Virus record (IMG/VR): IMGVR_UViG_3300020454_000111
Span: 1 to 20,298 of that record
DNA: 20,298 nt
Strand: one strand, 5' to 3'
Source: a virus
This document shows, in pieces, positions 13,402-20,298 of this stretch. Both the position numbers and the translations under genes were made by a program. Below the pieces are notes generated by a model that had not been told where the DNA came from, made no database searches, and saw only the letters and a list, made by a program, of their open reading frames with translations. How positions within the stretch are numbered: position 1 is the first letter of the stretch; each line of letters opens with the position of its first letter.

Positions 13402-14093
13402 CAAATGTGGCTATAATATTCATAGGTACTAATAAGTACCTTGATTTCCTTCCAAGATATTATGAACAATGTGAAGAGCATTTGATGCCAGATGCTAACA
13501 AGCAGTACTTTATATTCACTGATGGTGAACTGGATGGTACTCCAGAAAACATGTCAGTATATAATATAGAACACAAAGCATGGCCAGCAATCACGCTGGA
13601 AAGGTTTCATACTATTCTTGAGGCAGAGAAAGAGTTGAAGAAATTTGATTGGATGCTCTTCCTTGACGCAGACATGGTAGTCCAGAAGAAGATATTCTCT
13701 CATGAGATTTTAGATCCAGAGAAAGAATACCTTGCTGTACATCACCCATGTCATTATGCTGACTACAGTGGTACATTTGAAACCAATCCTAAGTCAGAAG
13801 CATATGTAGATGGTGAACAAAAGAATTACTATCAAGGATGTCTATGGGGTGGACAAGTTAAACATGTTATTCCTATGATGAAGACTCTGAGAAACAGAGT
13901 TGACAAGGATTATCGGAATGATATAATAGCACTATGGCATGATGAAAGTCAGATCAATAAGTTCTTCTTAGAGAATGAAGACAAGGTAAATGCCTTACCT
14001 CCTGACTATGCATATCCAGAGTGTTTCCCACATTATACATACGATAGAAAGATTATTCATCTTGCAAAAGATAACTCTGAATTACAAACATGA
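13398..14093 (+). CDS. GT6-family (ABO blood-group type) glycosyltransferase
   Basis: This 231-residue protein matches CAZy family GT6, which includes mammalian alpha-1,3-Gal/GalNAc ABO transferases and a few bacterial and phage relatives. Landmarks are ITLERFHTI, a metal-binding DxD (D90-A-D92 in WMLFLDADM), the donor loop YYQGCLWGG (144-152), and the catalytic HDES (181-184) followed by NKFF. The start at 13398 (ATGA with the fucosyltransferase stop) is chosen because MTNVAIIFIGTNKY opens the fold; the in-frame ATG at 13272 only adds residues read from the GT11 gene in another frame. In ABO transferases the acceptor must carry alpha-1,2-fucose, which the upstream gene would make. The donor loop differs (QGC instead of LGG or MGA), so the donor sugar is unsure. 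Confidence 0.85.
   Translation: MTNVAIIFIGTNKYLDFLPRYYEQCEEHLMPDANKQYFIFTDGELDGTPENMSVYNIEHKAWPAITLERFHTILEAEKELKKFDWMLFLDADMVVQKKIFSHEILDPEKEYLAVHHPCHYADYSGTFETNPKSEAYVDGEQKNYYQGCLWGGQVKHVIPMMKTLRNRVDKDYRNDIIALWHDESQINKFFLENEDKVNALPPDYAYPECFPHYTYDRKIIHLAKDNSELQT
13900..13927 (+). promoter_or_regulatory. Intragenic sigma-70-like promoter TTGACA-N16-TATAAT
   Basis: Both hexamers match the consensus, with a 16-base spacer, inside the GT6 gene and about 150 bases before the FkbM-like gene. It could start a second transcript for the distal glycan genes. The coding context means chance cannot be excluded. Confidence 0.35.
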
Positions 14094-14791
14094 CCGACCC
14101 TAATGCATGGCAGTTGCCAACCTTTTATACCGTAGATAGGATAAATGAACTTCGTTATAAATTTCCTGGTATTGAGAAGGTATCACACCAAAATTTCTCT
14201 CAATGTTATCAGGACATGTTTGTTCTGTGTATGTTAGATGGAAAACCACATGGTACTTTTGTAGAGATTGGTTCAGGTCATCCTGTTATCTCTAACAACA
14301 CTGCTCTACTTGAGTCTAGGTATGAGTGGACTGGTATAGGTTTTGAAATTAAAAATAAAGAGGCCGATTTATATAATGAACATCGTAAAGCACCTGTTGC
14401 TTTAGGTGATGCTACTACTGCTGATTTTGATCAACTGTTTAAAGAGGTAAATTTAGGACCAGTATTTGATTACCTACAAGTAGATTGTGAACCAGCACAG
14501 GTTACTTATGATGCAATGCTAAAGATAGATTTAGATAAGTATAAGTTTGCTACGATTACATTCGAGCATGATAAGTATAATGATGGTCCTGAGATACAAA
14601 ATAAATCTAGAGAGTACCTACAAGAAAGAGGGTATGTTCTTATTGCAGATGATATATCAGTAGATAATAAACATCCTTTTGAGGATTGGTGGGCACATCC
14701 AGATCTTGTTCCTGCACATTGTATTAGTAATATGAAATGTGTTACAGGTGAGACTAAGAGTGCTCAAGATTATATGTTAGGTAAGATCTAA
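14090..14791 (+). CDS. FkbM-like S-adenosylmethionine-dependent methyltransferase
   Basis: This 233-residue protein has the class I methyltransferase nucleotide loop GTFVEIGSG (55-63) followed by NNTALLE and WTGIGFEI, the pattern of FkbM-type O-methyltransferases. QVDCEPAQVTYDAML corresponds to the family's K-I-D-V-E-G region and ITFEHDKY to a later strand. FkbM enzymes methylate hydroxyls of sugars and other glycans. The position after GT11 and GT6 genes suggests it caps or decorates the same glycan. Overlap with the GT6 stop is by ATGA. A methyltransferase acting on a protein or lipid is not excluded. Confidence 0.72.
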   Translation: MTDPNAWQLPTFYTVDRINELRYKFPGIEKVSHQNFSQCYQDMFVLCMLDGKPHGTFVEIGSGHPVISNNTALLESRYEWTGIGFEIKNKEADLYNEHRKAPVALGDATTADFDQLFKEVNLGPVFDYLQVDCEPAQVTYDAMLKIDLDKYKFATITFEHDKYNDGPEIQNKSREYLQERGYVLIADDISVDNKHPFEDWWAHPDLVPAHCISNMKCVTGETKSAQDYMLGKI

Positions 14792-15705
14792 TGAAGGTAG
14801 TACTGTGGGGGTATCCGCTACACACAGATACCTATTCTTACATCTATGAAGCGTTTCAAAAAGCATTTCAACATTTAGGGTATGAAGTATTCTGGTTTAC
14901 TGATGAAGATCATCCAGAGGACTTTGATTATGAGGACTGCTTATTCTTTTGTGAAGGATATAGAGATAAAAAAATCCCTCTAAGGAAGAGTAGTACATAT
15001 GTATGCCATGTATGTGTCAACCCTGCTAAGTATGTTGGTAATGTCAAGAAGTTAATTGACATGAGATATCATGTAGATTACATGGATGATACCAACTATA
15101 CATATACCGTAGACTATAATAATTGTGATGAACTGGAGTCGGGAGTCCTCTATGACAGGAGTTCTTCTGATTATGATATAATATACATGGCATGGGCAGC
15201 AAACCTATTACCACACGAGATTGATTTTAATTGGGCAACCAGAAAAAGAGATCCAGTATGGCATATGATAGGGAGTATATCTGATCATGGTCGGTTCGCT
15301 AATGGTCCTGCTATCAATGCATGGGCACAAGAGTGTCAGCATGCAGGTATCCAATGCTTCCATAGTGATCCTTGGACTACACCATTACCCGATGATGTAT
15401 ACAGGGAGAAGATGCAACAGTCTATCATGCAACCTGATCTCAGAAATGAGACTCATATGGCATGGGGTGTTAAGAGTTGCCGTATCTTTAAGGCGATCAG
15501 TTATGGTCACCTAGGTATGACTAACTCACCTAAACTTGCTGATTTCATCGATGACTCTATAGTATGCTCAGAGGACATTAGAGAACTCTTCCTCAAAGGA
15601 TTTGGCATGTATCAAAATGTTGAGTTGATTCAGCATCAGATGCAAATTGTTAAAGACAGGCATACATTTATAAATCGTTCCAAAGGTATTCTAAAACTGA
15701 TCTAG
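14791..15705 (+). CDS. CgeB-like putative glycosyltransferase (GT-B fold)
   Basis: This 304-residue protein opens with a Rossmann-like half (VVLWGYPLHTDTYSYIYEAFQKAFQHLGYEVFWFTDED). Its C-terminal half has SCRIFKAISYGHLGMTNSPKLADFIDDSIV, the region where GT-B enzymes of the CgeB/Glyco_trans_1_2 type bind the sugar nucleotide. No DxD motif is needed in this fold. The donor and acceptor cannot be read from sequence. The gene starts at the last base of the previous stop. The call as a glycosyltransferase rests on fold pattern and context, so it is less certain than its neighbours. Confidence 0.62.
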   Translation: MKVVLWGYPLHTDTYSYIYEAFQKAFQHLGYEVFWFTDEDHPEDFDYEDCLFFCEGYRDKKIPLRKSSTYVCHVCVNPAKYVGNVKKLIDMRYHVDYMDDTNYTYTVDYNNCDELESGVLYDRSSSDYDIIYMAWAANLLPHEIDFNWATRKRDPVWHMIGSISDHGRFANGPAINAWAQECQHAGIQCFHSDPWTTPLPDDVYREKMQQSIMQPDLRNETHMAWGVKSCRIFKAISYGHLGMTNSPKLADFIDDSIVCSEDIRELFLKGFGMYQNVELIQHQMQIVKDRHTFINRSKGILKLI

Positions 15706-15707
15706 TT

Positions 15708-16328
15708 ATGTACAACCCATTAAAATTTGACATTAACCCTAAGTTCAAACACTTTGAATTTTCTAGGGATCATCTTCCTACTGTTGTTGTTGACAGTCTA
15801 GAGGAATGGAAACCTCTTAAAGTTGCAGAGGTTGGTGTAGAGTATGGTGGATATCTTGACATCTACTATCCACAATTTGAAGCAGCATGTGAAAAGATTT
15901 ATCTTATTGATAAATGGCAGACAGAAGGTAACGATGCTCACTTCACTAAGTATGAAGACCGTGTAGAACAAGGACACGAAAGAGTTAAAAAACTTTATGG
16001 TGATAATCCTAAGATAGAGATGTGTAAGGGTGCTTCAGTAGATTGGGCAGCAAAGTTTGAAGATGGATTTTTTGATTATGTTTATCTAGATGCAGACCAT
16101 ACTAAGGAAGCAGTTTTAGAAGATCTTAAAGCATGGTATCCAAAGGTTAAGTATGGTGGTATAATTGCAGGGCACGATACCTATTGTGATCCTGATAATG
16201 TAACTGCTGATTACTTTGATGTCGAAGGTGCTCTAGAAGAGTTCTTTGATGAGGAAGTATGGGAAGGTATTCATCTTACTAATGAGTATGCATACAAATC
16301 TTGGGTCTATATTAAAGCAGATCAATGA
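15708..16328 (+). CDS. Class I S-adenosylmethionine-dependent methyltransferase
   Basis: This 206-residue protein belongs to the Methyltransf_24-like group. The first glycine-rich loop is VAEVGVEYGGYL (39-50). IYLIDKW gives the acidic end of strand two, and FDYVYLDADHTKEAVLEDL (122-140) and YGGIIAGHDTY (149-159) are the late strands typical of this group, in which metal-assisted O-methylation and macrocin-type sugar methylation occur. The position inside a run of glycosyltransferases suggests a sugar substrate. It is spaced two bases from the gene before and overlaps the gene after by ATGA. Confidence 0.8.
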   Translation: MYNPLKFDINPKFKHFEFSRDHLPTVVVDSLEEWKPLKVAEVGVEYGGYLDIYYPQFEAACEKIYLIDKWQTEGNDAHFTKYEDRVEQGHERVKKLYGDNPKIEMCKGASVDWAAKFEDGFFDYVYLDADHTKEAVLEDLKAWYPKVKYGGIIAGHDTYCDPDNVTADYFDVEGALEEFFDEEVWEGIHLTNEYAYKSWVYIKADQ

Positions 16329-17158
16329 ACAAAGTAACTTTTGGATTCATAGTTGGTGGTGATGATCAGTATTACACTAACTTGATGAGAGCATGCGAAT
16401 CTCTTGAGAGAGTTAAGCAAGATCATGAGGTTCTTATTATTGATATGGATGATCGATTAAGTATCGATGAACCTAATGTCAAGATTGTTAAGTCTAAAGC
16501 AAAGAAGATTGAGAATGAAGATGAAAGAAATTATTTCCAACCAGATATTTGGAAGAAAAGATATGAACTTTATCAACACTTAGAAACTGATTATTGTTTC
16601 TATATGGACACTGATACTGTTGTTATTAACGATAGAGTAGATGAGTTGATTGAAGAAGCAGAAGATAAGTTTCTTTGTACTCAACACTGGTGGGTTCCTA
16701 AACTAGGACAGTATTTAAATGCAGGACAGAAGGTAGATAGAACTAACTTACCATTACCTGAAGGTTATATGGATGTACCATACGCTGCATCAGGTGCATT
16801 TATGTTTCAAAAAGATAAACATGATGGTTTGTTTGAAAATTATAAAGAACTTTACGATCATATTTTTTCAGATGGATTAGTGCATAGTGGTGTAACAGAT
16901 GAGTTGATACTCTGCCTTGCTTTGGAGAAGTGGAAGAATTATAAGTTTACTAATGGATCATTTAATCATTGTGCTGCTAAAGCATATCAACCTATGGAAC
17001 AAAGGGATGGTGTATGGTATGGATCTAATCCACAGGATGATGAAATGAAACCTGTATTTTTATTCCATAGTGCATACCAAAATGTTGCAACACTAGGACA
17101 GTATGGTACTAATGTAGAAGAACTTAAAAAAGTTATGTATTGGGAGGACTATCAATGA
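16325..17158 (+). CDS. GT-A fold glycosyltransferase
   Basis: This 277-residue protein starts with VTFGFIVGGDDQYYTNL and has a DxD metal motif D95-T-D97 in CFYMDTDTVV, preceded by a WKKRYELYQHLETDY helix as in GT8/GT6-like enzymes. A conserved-looking SGAFMFQKDK segment and GVTDELILCLALEK fill the place of the acceptor and catalytic loops. FNHC near residue 220 and FLFHSAY near the C-terminus could add a second metal or phosphate contact. I cannot assign a CAZy family with confidence; GT8-like and distant GT6-like are both possible. The next gene has a strong ribosome binding site (GGGAGG at 17142-17147) within its last codons. Confidence 0.75.
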   Translation: MNKVTFGFIVGGDDQYYTNLMRACESLERVKQDHEVLIIDMDDRLSIDEPNVKIVKSKAKKIENEDERNYFQPDIWKKRYELYQHLETDYCFYMDTDTVVINDRVDELIEEAEDKFLCTQHWWVPKLGQYLNAGQKVDRTNLPLPEGYMDVPYAASGAFMFQKDKHDGLFENYKELYDHIFSDGLVHSGVTDELILCLALEKWKNYKFTNGSFNHCAAKAYQPMEQRDGVWYGSNPQDDEMKPVFLFHSAYQNVATLGQYGTNVEELKKVMYWEDYQ

Positions 17159-18141
17159 AGATTAATTTAGGTATGAAGATTGCTTTGGTTGGTCCTGGCA
17201 TCATGGAGATACCTCCTGACAAATGGGGTGCTGTAGAGATGTTGATATGGGATTACTATAAAATTATTAAAGACCTAGGACATAGAGTTCAGATAATCAA
17301 TACTCCTGATAAGGAAGTTATAAAATTTGAGATAGAGCATGGTAAGTTTGACATTGTACATCTACATTATGATGTTTTTTCTGATATCATTACTGATCTT
17401 GTTCCTTTATGTAAGAGGTTAATTGTTTCTAGTCACTATCCATACATTAACACACCTCACATGTGGGGTAGAGATGGGTATGGTCCTCACTTTGCTGAGA
17501 TAAGAGCTAATGATGACTATCATATCTTTGCATCTAGTGAGAAAGATATTGCAACTTGGAAAGAATATGGTGCACATAACCACGATAATATATGGTTAAG
17601 TAAATTGGGTGTTAGATGTGATCCATACCAGTTCAATCAATATCCTCAGTTCGATACAACATTATGTTTCTCTCAAGTGTGTGATAGAAAAAGACAGTGG
17701 TTATTAGAAGAAGTGATGACACCAGATCTTAAGATTGATATTGTGGGTCGTAGAGAGCAGGGTAAATATCGTGGAGAATCTTACCTAGGTGAGATGCCTA
17801 GAAATATATTGAATCAATCTATTACAAATTATTCAAACTTTGTATTGCTCAGTGAGGTGGAGAATACTACACCACTAGTTGTTAAGGAAGCTTTGATTTG
17901 TGGATTGGGTGTGGTAGTATCAGAAGAGGTATCTCCTGAATTGGATACATCAAAATCATTTATTGATGTTATTCCAGAAGATAAGATGACTGATCTGAGT
18001 TACATCAGAGAAGTTATTTACAACAATAAAAAACATTCTAGGCAAATTAGAAGAGAGATCAGACAATATGGTATAGATACATTTGGACTAGAAAATATTC
18101 TTGCCTACGAATACATTCCTAAATTACAATCATTGATATGA
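17155..18141 (+). CDS. GT4-like glycosyltransferase, paralogue 1
   Basis: This 328-residue GT-B enzyme starts at the ATG 17155, seven bases after GGGAGG. The N-terminal half has KIALVGPGIMEIPPDKWGAV and the C-terminal half has the GT4 donor-binding pattern LVVKEALICGLGVVVSE, including the E-x7-E type region. It shares blocks with the next gene (PP..WGAVE.LIWDY, LGH.VQIIN, GLGVVVSE, LDT.K.FI.VIPE.K). Substrates are unknown. The conserved HLHYD and SSHYP segments are the usual acceptor-side strands. It overlaps the next gene by four bases. Confidence 0.82.
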   Translation: MKINLGMKIALVGPGIMEIPPDKWGAVEMLIWDYYKIIKDLGHRVQIINTPDKEVIKFEIEHGKFDIVHLHYDVFSDIITDLVPLCKRLIVSSHYPYINTPHMWGRDGYGPHFAEIRANDDYHIFASSEKDIATWKEYGAHNHDNIWLSKLGVRCDPYQFNQYPQFDTTLCFSQVCDRKRQWLLEEVMTPDLKIDIVGRREQGKYRGESYLGEMPRNILNQSITNYSNFVLLSEVENTTPLVVKEALICGLGVVVSEEVSPELDTSKSFIDVIPEDKMTDLSYIREVIYNNKKHSRQIRREIRQYGIDTFGLENILAYEYIPKLQSLI

Positions 18142-19076
18142 GATTCAGCATCATTGGACCTGCCACACCCATACCTCCTGTAGGATGGGGAGCAGTTGAA
18201 AGTTTGATCTGGGACTACAAGGTGACCCTAGAGAAACTAGGACACACAGTACAGATTATTAACATTAGTAATCCTAGAGAGATCATTCATAGACTCAATG
18301 ATTTCCAACCAGATTTTTGCCACATACAATATGATGATTGGATAGTATTATATCCTTACATCCAATACCCTTGTGCATGCACCACTCACTTTGCTTATCT
18401 TGAACAACCTGAGAAGATGAATGGGTATGGTCAGATCTTTGGTCACTTCCAACAAACTAAACCCAATGTTTTTTGTCTCTCAGAAAGTATTAAGAAAGCC
18501 TATTCTATCCTTGGCGGTATTCCTGATCATAAATTGTTCGTTGTTCCTAACGGTGTTGATCTTAATCTCTTCCGTCACACAGACACCCCTGAGTTCCCAG
18601 ACCGTAGCATCTATCTAGCAAAGATTGATTATAGAAAGCGTCAACATAAGTTCCAGTCAATAGACAGTCTCTTCTTTGCTGGTAATATAGCAGACAAGAG
18701 ATTCAACGAGAATCATAATTATCTTGGAGAGTGGACTAAAGAATATCTACATGACTATCTAACAGACTATGGTAACCTTGTGCTCCTATCAGATGGTGAG
18801 GCACACTCTCTGGTTATTATGGAAGCGTTTGCTTCTGGTCTAGGTGTAGTAGTGAGTGAGTTCGCTACTGCTAATCTAGATACAGATAAGGAATTTATTA
18901 CTGTGATTCCAGAGTCTAAGATTGACGATCCACAGTTTGTAGAGTATGCTATTAAGAAGAACAGAGAGTACTCTGTTGCTCATCGAGATGAGATTCTTAA
19001 GTATGCGAAGCAATTCTCATGGGAGAATGTCATCAAGACTTATTATTTACCAACCGTCAAGAAGGTTATCGGATGA
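18138..19076 (+). CDS. GT4-like glycosyltransferase, paralogue 2
   Basis: This 312-residue GT-B enzyme is homologous to its upstream neighbour. It has FSIIGPATPIPPVGWGAVESLIWDY at the N-terminus, FVVPNGVDLNLFRH (a classical GT4 block that is missing from the first copy) in the middle, and LVIMEAFASGLGVVVSEFA at the donor site. It is probably the better-preserved member of a tandem pair; the first copy has IWLSKLGVRCDPYQF in the matching place. The two may add the same sugar to different positions or different sugars. ATGA overlaps join it to the neighbours on both sides. Confidence 0.85.
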   Translation: MRFSIIGPATPIPPVGWGAVESLIWDYKVTLEKLGHTVQIINISNPREIIHRLNDFQPDFCHIQYDDWIVLYPYIQYPCACTTHFAYLEQPEKMNGYGQIFGHFQQTKPNVFCLSESIKKAYSILGGIPDHKLFVVPNGVDLNLFRHTDTPEFPDRSIYLAKIDYRKRQHKFQSIDSLFFAGNIADKRFNENHNYLGEWTKEYLHDYLTDYGNLVLLSDGEAHSLVIMEAFASGLGVVVSEFATANLDTDKEFITVIPESKIDDPQFVEYAIKKNREYSVAHRDEILKYAKQFSWENVIKTYYLPTVKKVIG

Positions 19077-19243
19077 AAAAACTATTATTACTAGCACCAT
19101 TGTTAGTAGGATGCACTAATGCAGGTATGGGTAGTATCAACTGGAGTAATCCAGGAGTAGCAGACTCATACACTTGTGAAGAAGTAGCAGATCCAGCAAA
19201 CTATTGTGCTACAGGAGAACACCCTAACTTATGTGATTGCTAA
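19073..19243 (+). CDS. Short predicted lipoprotein, function unknown
   Basis: This 56-residue product has a type II signal peptide: MKK, then the hydrophobic LLLLAPLLVG, then the lipobox cysteine at residue 14 (L-V-G-C). After processing, about 43 residues would remain, rich in Gly, Asn and Ala with four further cysteines near the C-terminus (C-E-E-V...C-A-T...C-D-C). AAGG at 19062-19065, seven bases upstream, supports the start, which lies in the ATGA of the previous stop. Lys/Arg-Leu signal plus lipobox means membrane anchoring, probably in the outer membrane since Asp does not follow the Cys. Tiny phage lipoproteins can block superinfection (T5 Llp) or act as lysis accessory (Rz1); neither can be told here. 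Confidence 0.75.
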   Translation: MKKLLLLAPLLVGCTNAGMGSINWSNPGVADSYTCEEVADPANYCATGEHPNLCDC

Positions 19244-20049
19244 TGACAAGTTTTGTATTAGATAAAAATAAGGCTGCCTATAAACTGAAAGGTCTTCCTC
19301 ATATTTACTGGATCAACCTTGATGAGAAGGAAGATCGTGCTAAGTATATGGAAGATCAGTTTGATTACTGGATGGTAGAGAATCAAACTAGAATCTCTGC
19401 ATATGATGGTAGAGAAGATGATCTCAGTGATATTATTACTGGCAGGTATCCATCTAATATGTCATCAGGAGAGGTAGGATGTGTTACATCTCACCTCCAT
19501 GCTATGAAACATTGGTTAGAGACTAGTGATGATGAGTATGCAATCATGATGGAAGATGATTGTGATCTATCAGTTGTATCACATTGGCCATTTACATGGA
19601 AAGATGTTGTGGCAAACGCTCCTCATGGGTGGGACTGTATACAGTTAGCAATTATTAATCCTGCTAGTATCACAGCACAGATCCATCGTAGATTTATAAA
19701 TGATTTTTCTACAGCATGTTATCTTATTAATAGAAGGTATGCACAGAAGTTATTGGATTTGCATACTAAGGGTGACAAGTATAAGTTAGATCAGAAAGTT
19801 CTTCCTCGTGCTGTTGCAGACGATTTAATATACAATACAGGACTAACATATTCTATACCATTATTCCTTTACAAGATTGATCTAGGGTCAGACATTCATG
19901 ATCTTCATGTGGATGTGTATCATAAGAATTGTCATGATGCTTTGTGGCAGTTTTGGAGAAATGAAATCAATAGTGTAGAGAATCCTGTACAGATCGTACA
20001 ACTAAATCCTTATCTGGGAACACTACCACCAGGTTTTGAGGGGAAATGA
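19243..20049 (+). CDS. GT25-family glycosyltransferase
   Basis: This 268-residue protein carries the opening motif of GT25 (lipo-oligosaccharide galactosyltransferase-like) enzymes, IYWINLDEKEDR (21-32). It also has SSGEVGCVTSHLHAMKHWLE (74-93) and the acidic metal motif MEDDCD (103-108) after YAIM. SSGEVGC-SH is the signature that also marks Neisseria LgtB-type and procollagen galactosyltransferases. Such enzymes often add galactose to lipopolysaccharide cores. The start at 19243 (ATG directly after the lipoprotein's TAA, sharing one base) replaces an in-frame TTG at 19237. It is the last gene of the glycan cluster. Confidence 0.88.
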   Translation: MTSFVLDKNKAAYKLKGLPHIYWINLDEKEDRAKYMEDQFDYWMVENQTRISAYDGREDDLSDIITGRYPSNMSSGEVGCVTSHLHAMKHWLETSDDEYAIMMEDDCDLSVVSHWPFTWKDVVANAPHGWDCIQLAIINPASITAQIHRRFINDFSTACYLINRRYAQKLLDLHTKGDKYKLDQKVLPRAVADDLIYNTGLTYSIPLFLYKIDLGSDIHDLHVDVYHKNCHDALWQFWRNEINSVENPVQIVQLNPYLGTLPPGFEGK

Positions 20050-20055
20050 AAACAC

Positions 20056-20085
20056 TTGACACATTAGATGAACTTATGGTATTAT
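20056..20085 (+). promoter_or_regulatory. Sigma-70-like promoter TTGACA-N18-TATTAT
   Basis: A perfect -35 TTGACA (20056-20061) and a -10 TATTAT (20080-20085), 18 bases apart, lie in the gap after the GT25 gene. Expected transcription starts near 20092. The -10 overlaps a late-type octamer and an inverted repeat, so early and late control may meet here. Confidence 0.65.
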
Positions 20086-20094
20086 AAATACCAT
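20076..20094. repeat. Perfect 8-bp inverted repeat at a promoter
   Basis: ATGGTATT and AATACCAT flank ATA (arms 20076-20083 and 20087-20094). The dyad covers the -10 and the expected transcription start, a classic operator position. It could bind a dimeric regulator. Confidence 0.5.
20083..20090 (+). promoter_or_regulatory. T4-type late promoter TATAAATA
   Basis: This exact match to the T4 late promoter octamer lies in non-coding DNA, overlapping the -10 of a sigma-70-like promoter. Transcription from it would begin near 20096 and run into the porin-like gene through a hairpin and T-run. Confidence 0.6.
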
Positions 20095-20138
20095 CATACA
20101 AAGGACTCGAAAGATCGTACCCCTGTGTAGATGCAAAA

Positions 20139-20181
20139 AGAATCCCATGTCGGGGATTCTATCATCCGCAAGGGTTTTTTT
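20139..20181 (+). terminator. Hairpin pair followed by a T7 run (leader terminator or attenuator)
   Basis: An 8-base-pair stem (20139-20146 with 20153-20160, loop ATGTCG) is followed by a short stem closed by GCAA (20164-20167 with 20172-20175) and seven T (20175-20181). It lies between the promoter and the porin-like gene, so it may end an approximately 90-base RNA or act as an attenuator. Confidence 0.5.
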
Positions 20182-20212
20182 AGTGCCCTATGCGAGATAC
20201 TAATAAACAAAC

Positions 20213-20298
20213 ATGTCAATCAAATCAACAATCGCTGCAGTAGCAGCATCTCCATTCCTCTTCGCTGGTGCAGCTTTTGCTGGTCCATATGTGAATGT
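20213..20298 (+). CDS. Porin-like outer-membrane protein, N-terminal fragment (partial)
   Basis: Only 28 complete codons fit before the window ends. They encode a Sec-type signal peptide: MSIKS, then the hydrophobic Ala-rich core TIAAVAASPFLFAGA, and an A-F-A cleavage site followed by GPYVN. This matches my memory of the N-termini of porin-like proteins in cyanomyoviruses, in which the mature part is a beta-barrel, but the barrel itself is outside the window. The ATG lies 31 bases after the T-run of a hairpin; no strong ribosome binding site is seen (AACAAAC precedes it). Promoter motifs of both early and late type lie upstream. Confidence 0.7.
   Translation, partial: MSIKSTIAAVAASPFLFAGAAFAGPYVN

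Noticed and set aside
18421-18618. Alternative + strand frames in glycosyltransferase genes (also 10657-10950 and 15287-15514)
   Set aside because: They sit wholly inside well-supported genes in another frame and show no domain.
20095-20175. tRNA-like RNA in the leader of the porin-like gene
   Set aside because: No cloverleaf can be drawn and there is no T-arm GTTCGAATC-type sequence; hairpins fit a terminator or attenuator better.

Overview
The window reads as part of a T4-like marine cyanophage genome (a myovirus of Prochlorococcus or Synechococcus). The signs are low-GC DNA, all genes on the + strand with ATGA-type or very short overlaps, a T4-type nrdA/nrdB pair next to the cyanophage auxiliary metabolic gene talC, many small unknown proteins, and a porin-like gene at the right edge. 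I saw no tRNA, CRISPR, insertion sequence or minus-strand gene. The host is inferred from gene content only.

Region 1 (1-4162), nucleotide supply: the 3' end of nrdA, complete nrdB, two small unknowns, a cupin-fold protein, a GIY-YIG nuclease, a putative Fe(II)/2-oxoglutarate (2OG) oxygenase and transaldolase talC. Ribonucleotide reductase and TalC fit the known phage strategy of steering host carbon through the pentose phosphate pathway into dNTPs.

Region 2 (4163-9417), oxygenase island: a twin CX3C miniprotein, then four proteins with the double-stranded beta-helix HxD...H...R signature of 2OG-Fe(II) oxygenases, interleaved with a nitrilase-superfamily hydrolase that keeps its E-K-C triad. 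With the two related proteins of region 1, six predicted metal-binding beta-helix proteins lie within 6.5 kb. Small unknowns close the region. Several sigma-70-like promoters (TTGAC(A/T), 17-base spacer, TATAAT) lie here, some inside coding sequence.

Region 3 (9418-20049), glycan island: gmd and fcl (GDP-mannose to GDP-L-fucose) flank a NovU/TylCIII-type sugar C-methyltransferase. They are followed by a GT11 alpha-1,2-fucosyltransferase-like protein, a GT6 (histo-blood-group ABO-type) transferase, an FkbM-like methyltransferase, a CgeB-like glycosyltransferase, another methyltransferase, a GT-A enzyme, two tandem GT4 paralogues, a tiny lipoprotein and a GT25 enzyme. The order suggests synthesis and methylation of a fucosylated glycan, either on host lipopolysaccharide or on virion proteins.

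Region 4 (20050-20298): overlapping sigma-70-like and T4-late-like promoters on an inverted repeat, then a hairpin and T-run, then the signal peptide of a porin-like outer-membrane protein cut by the window end.
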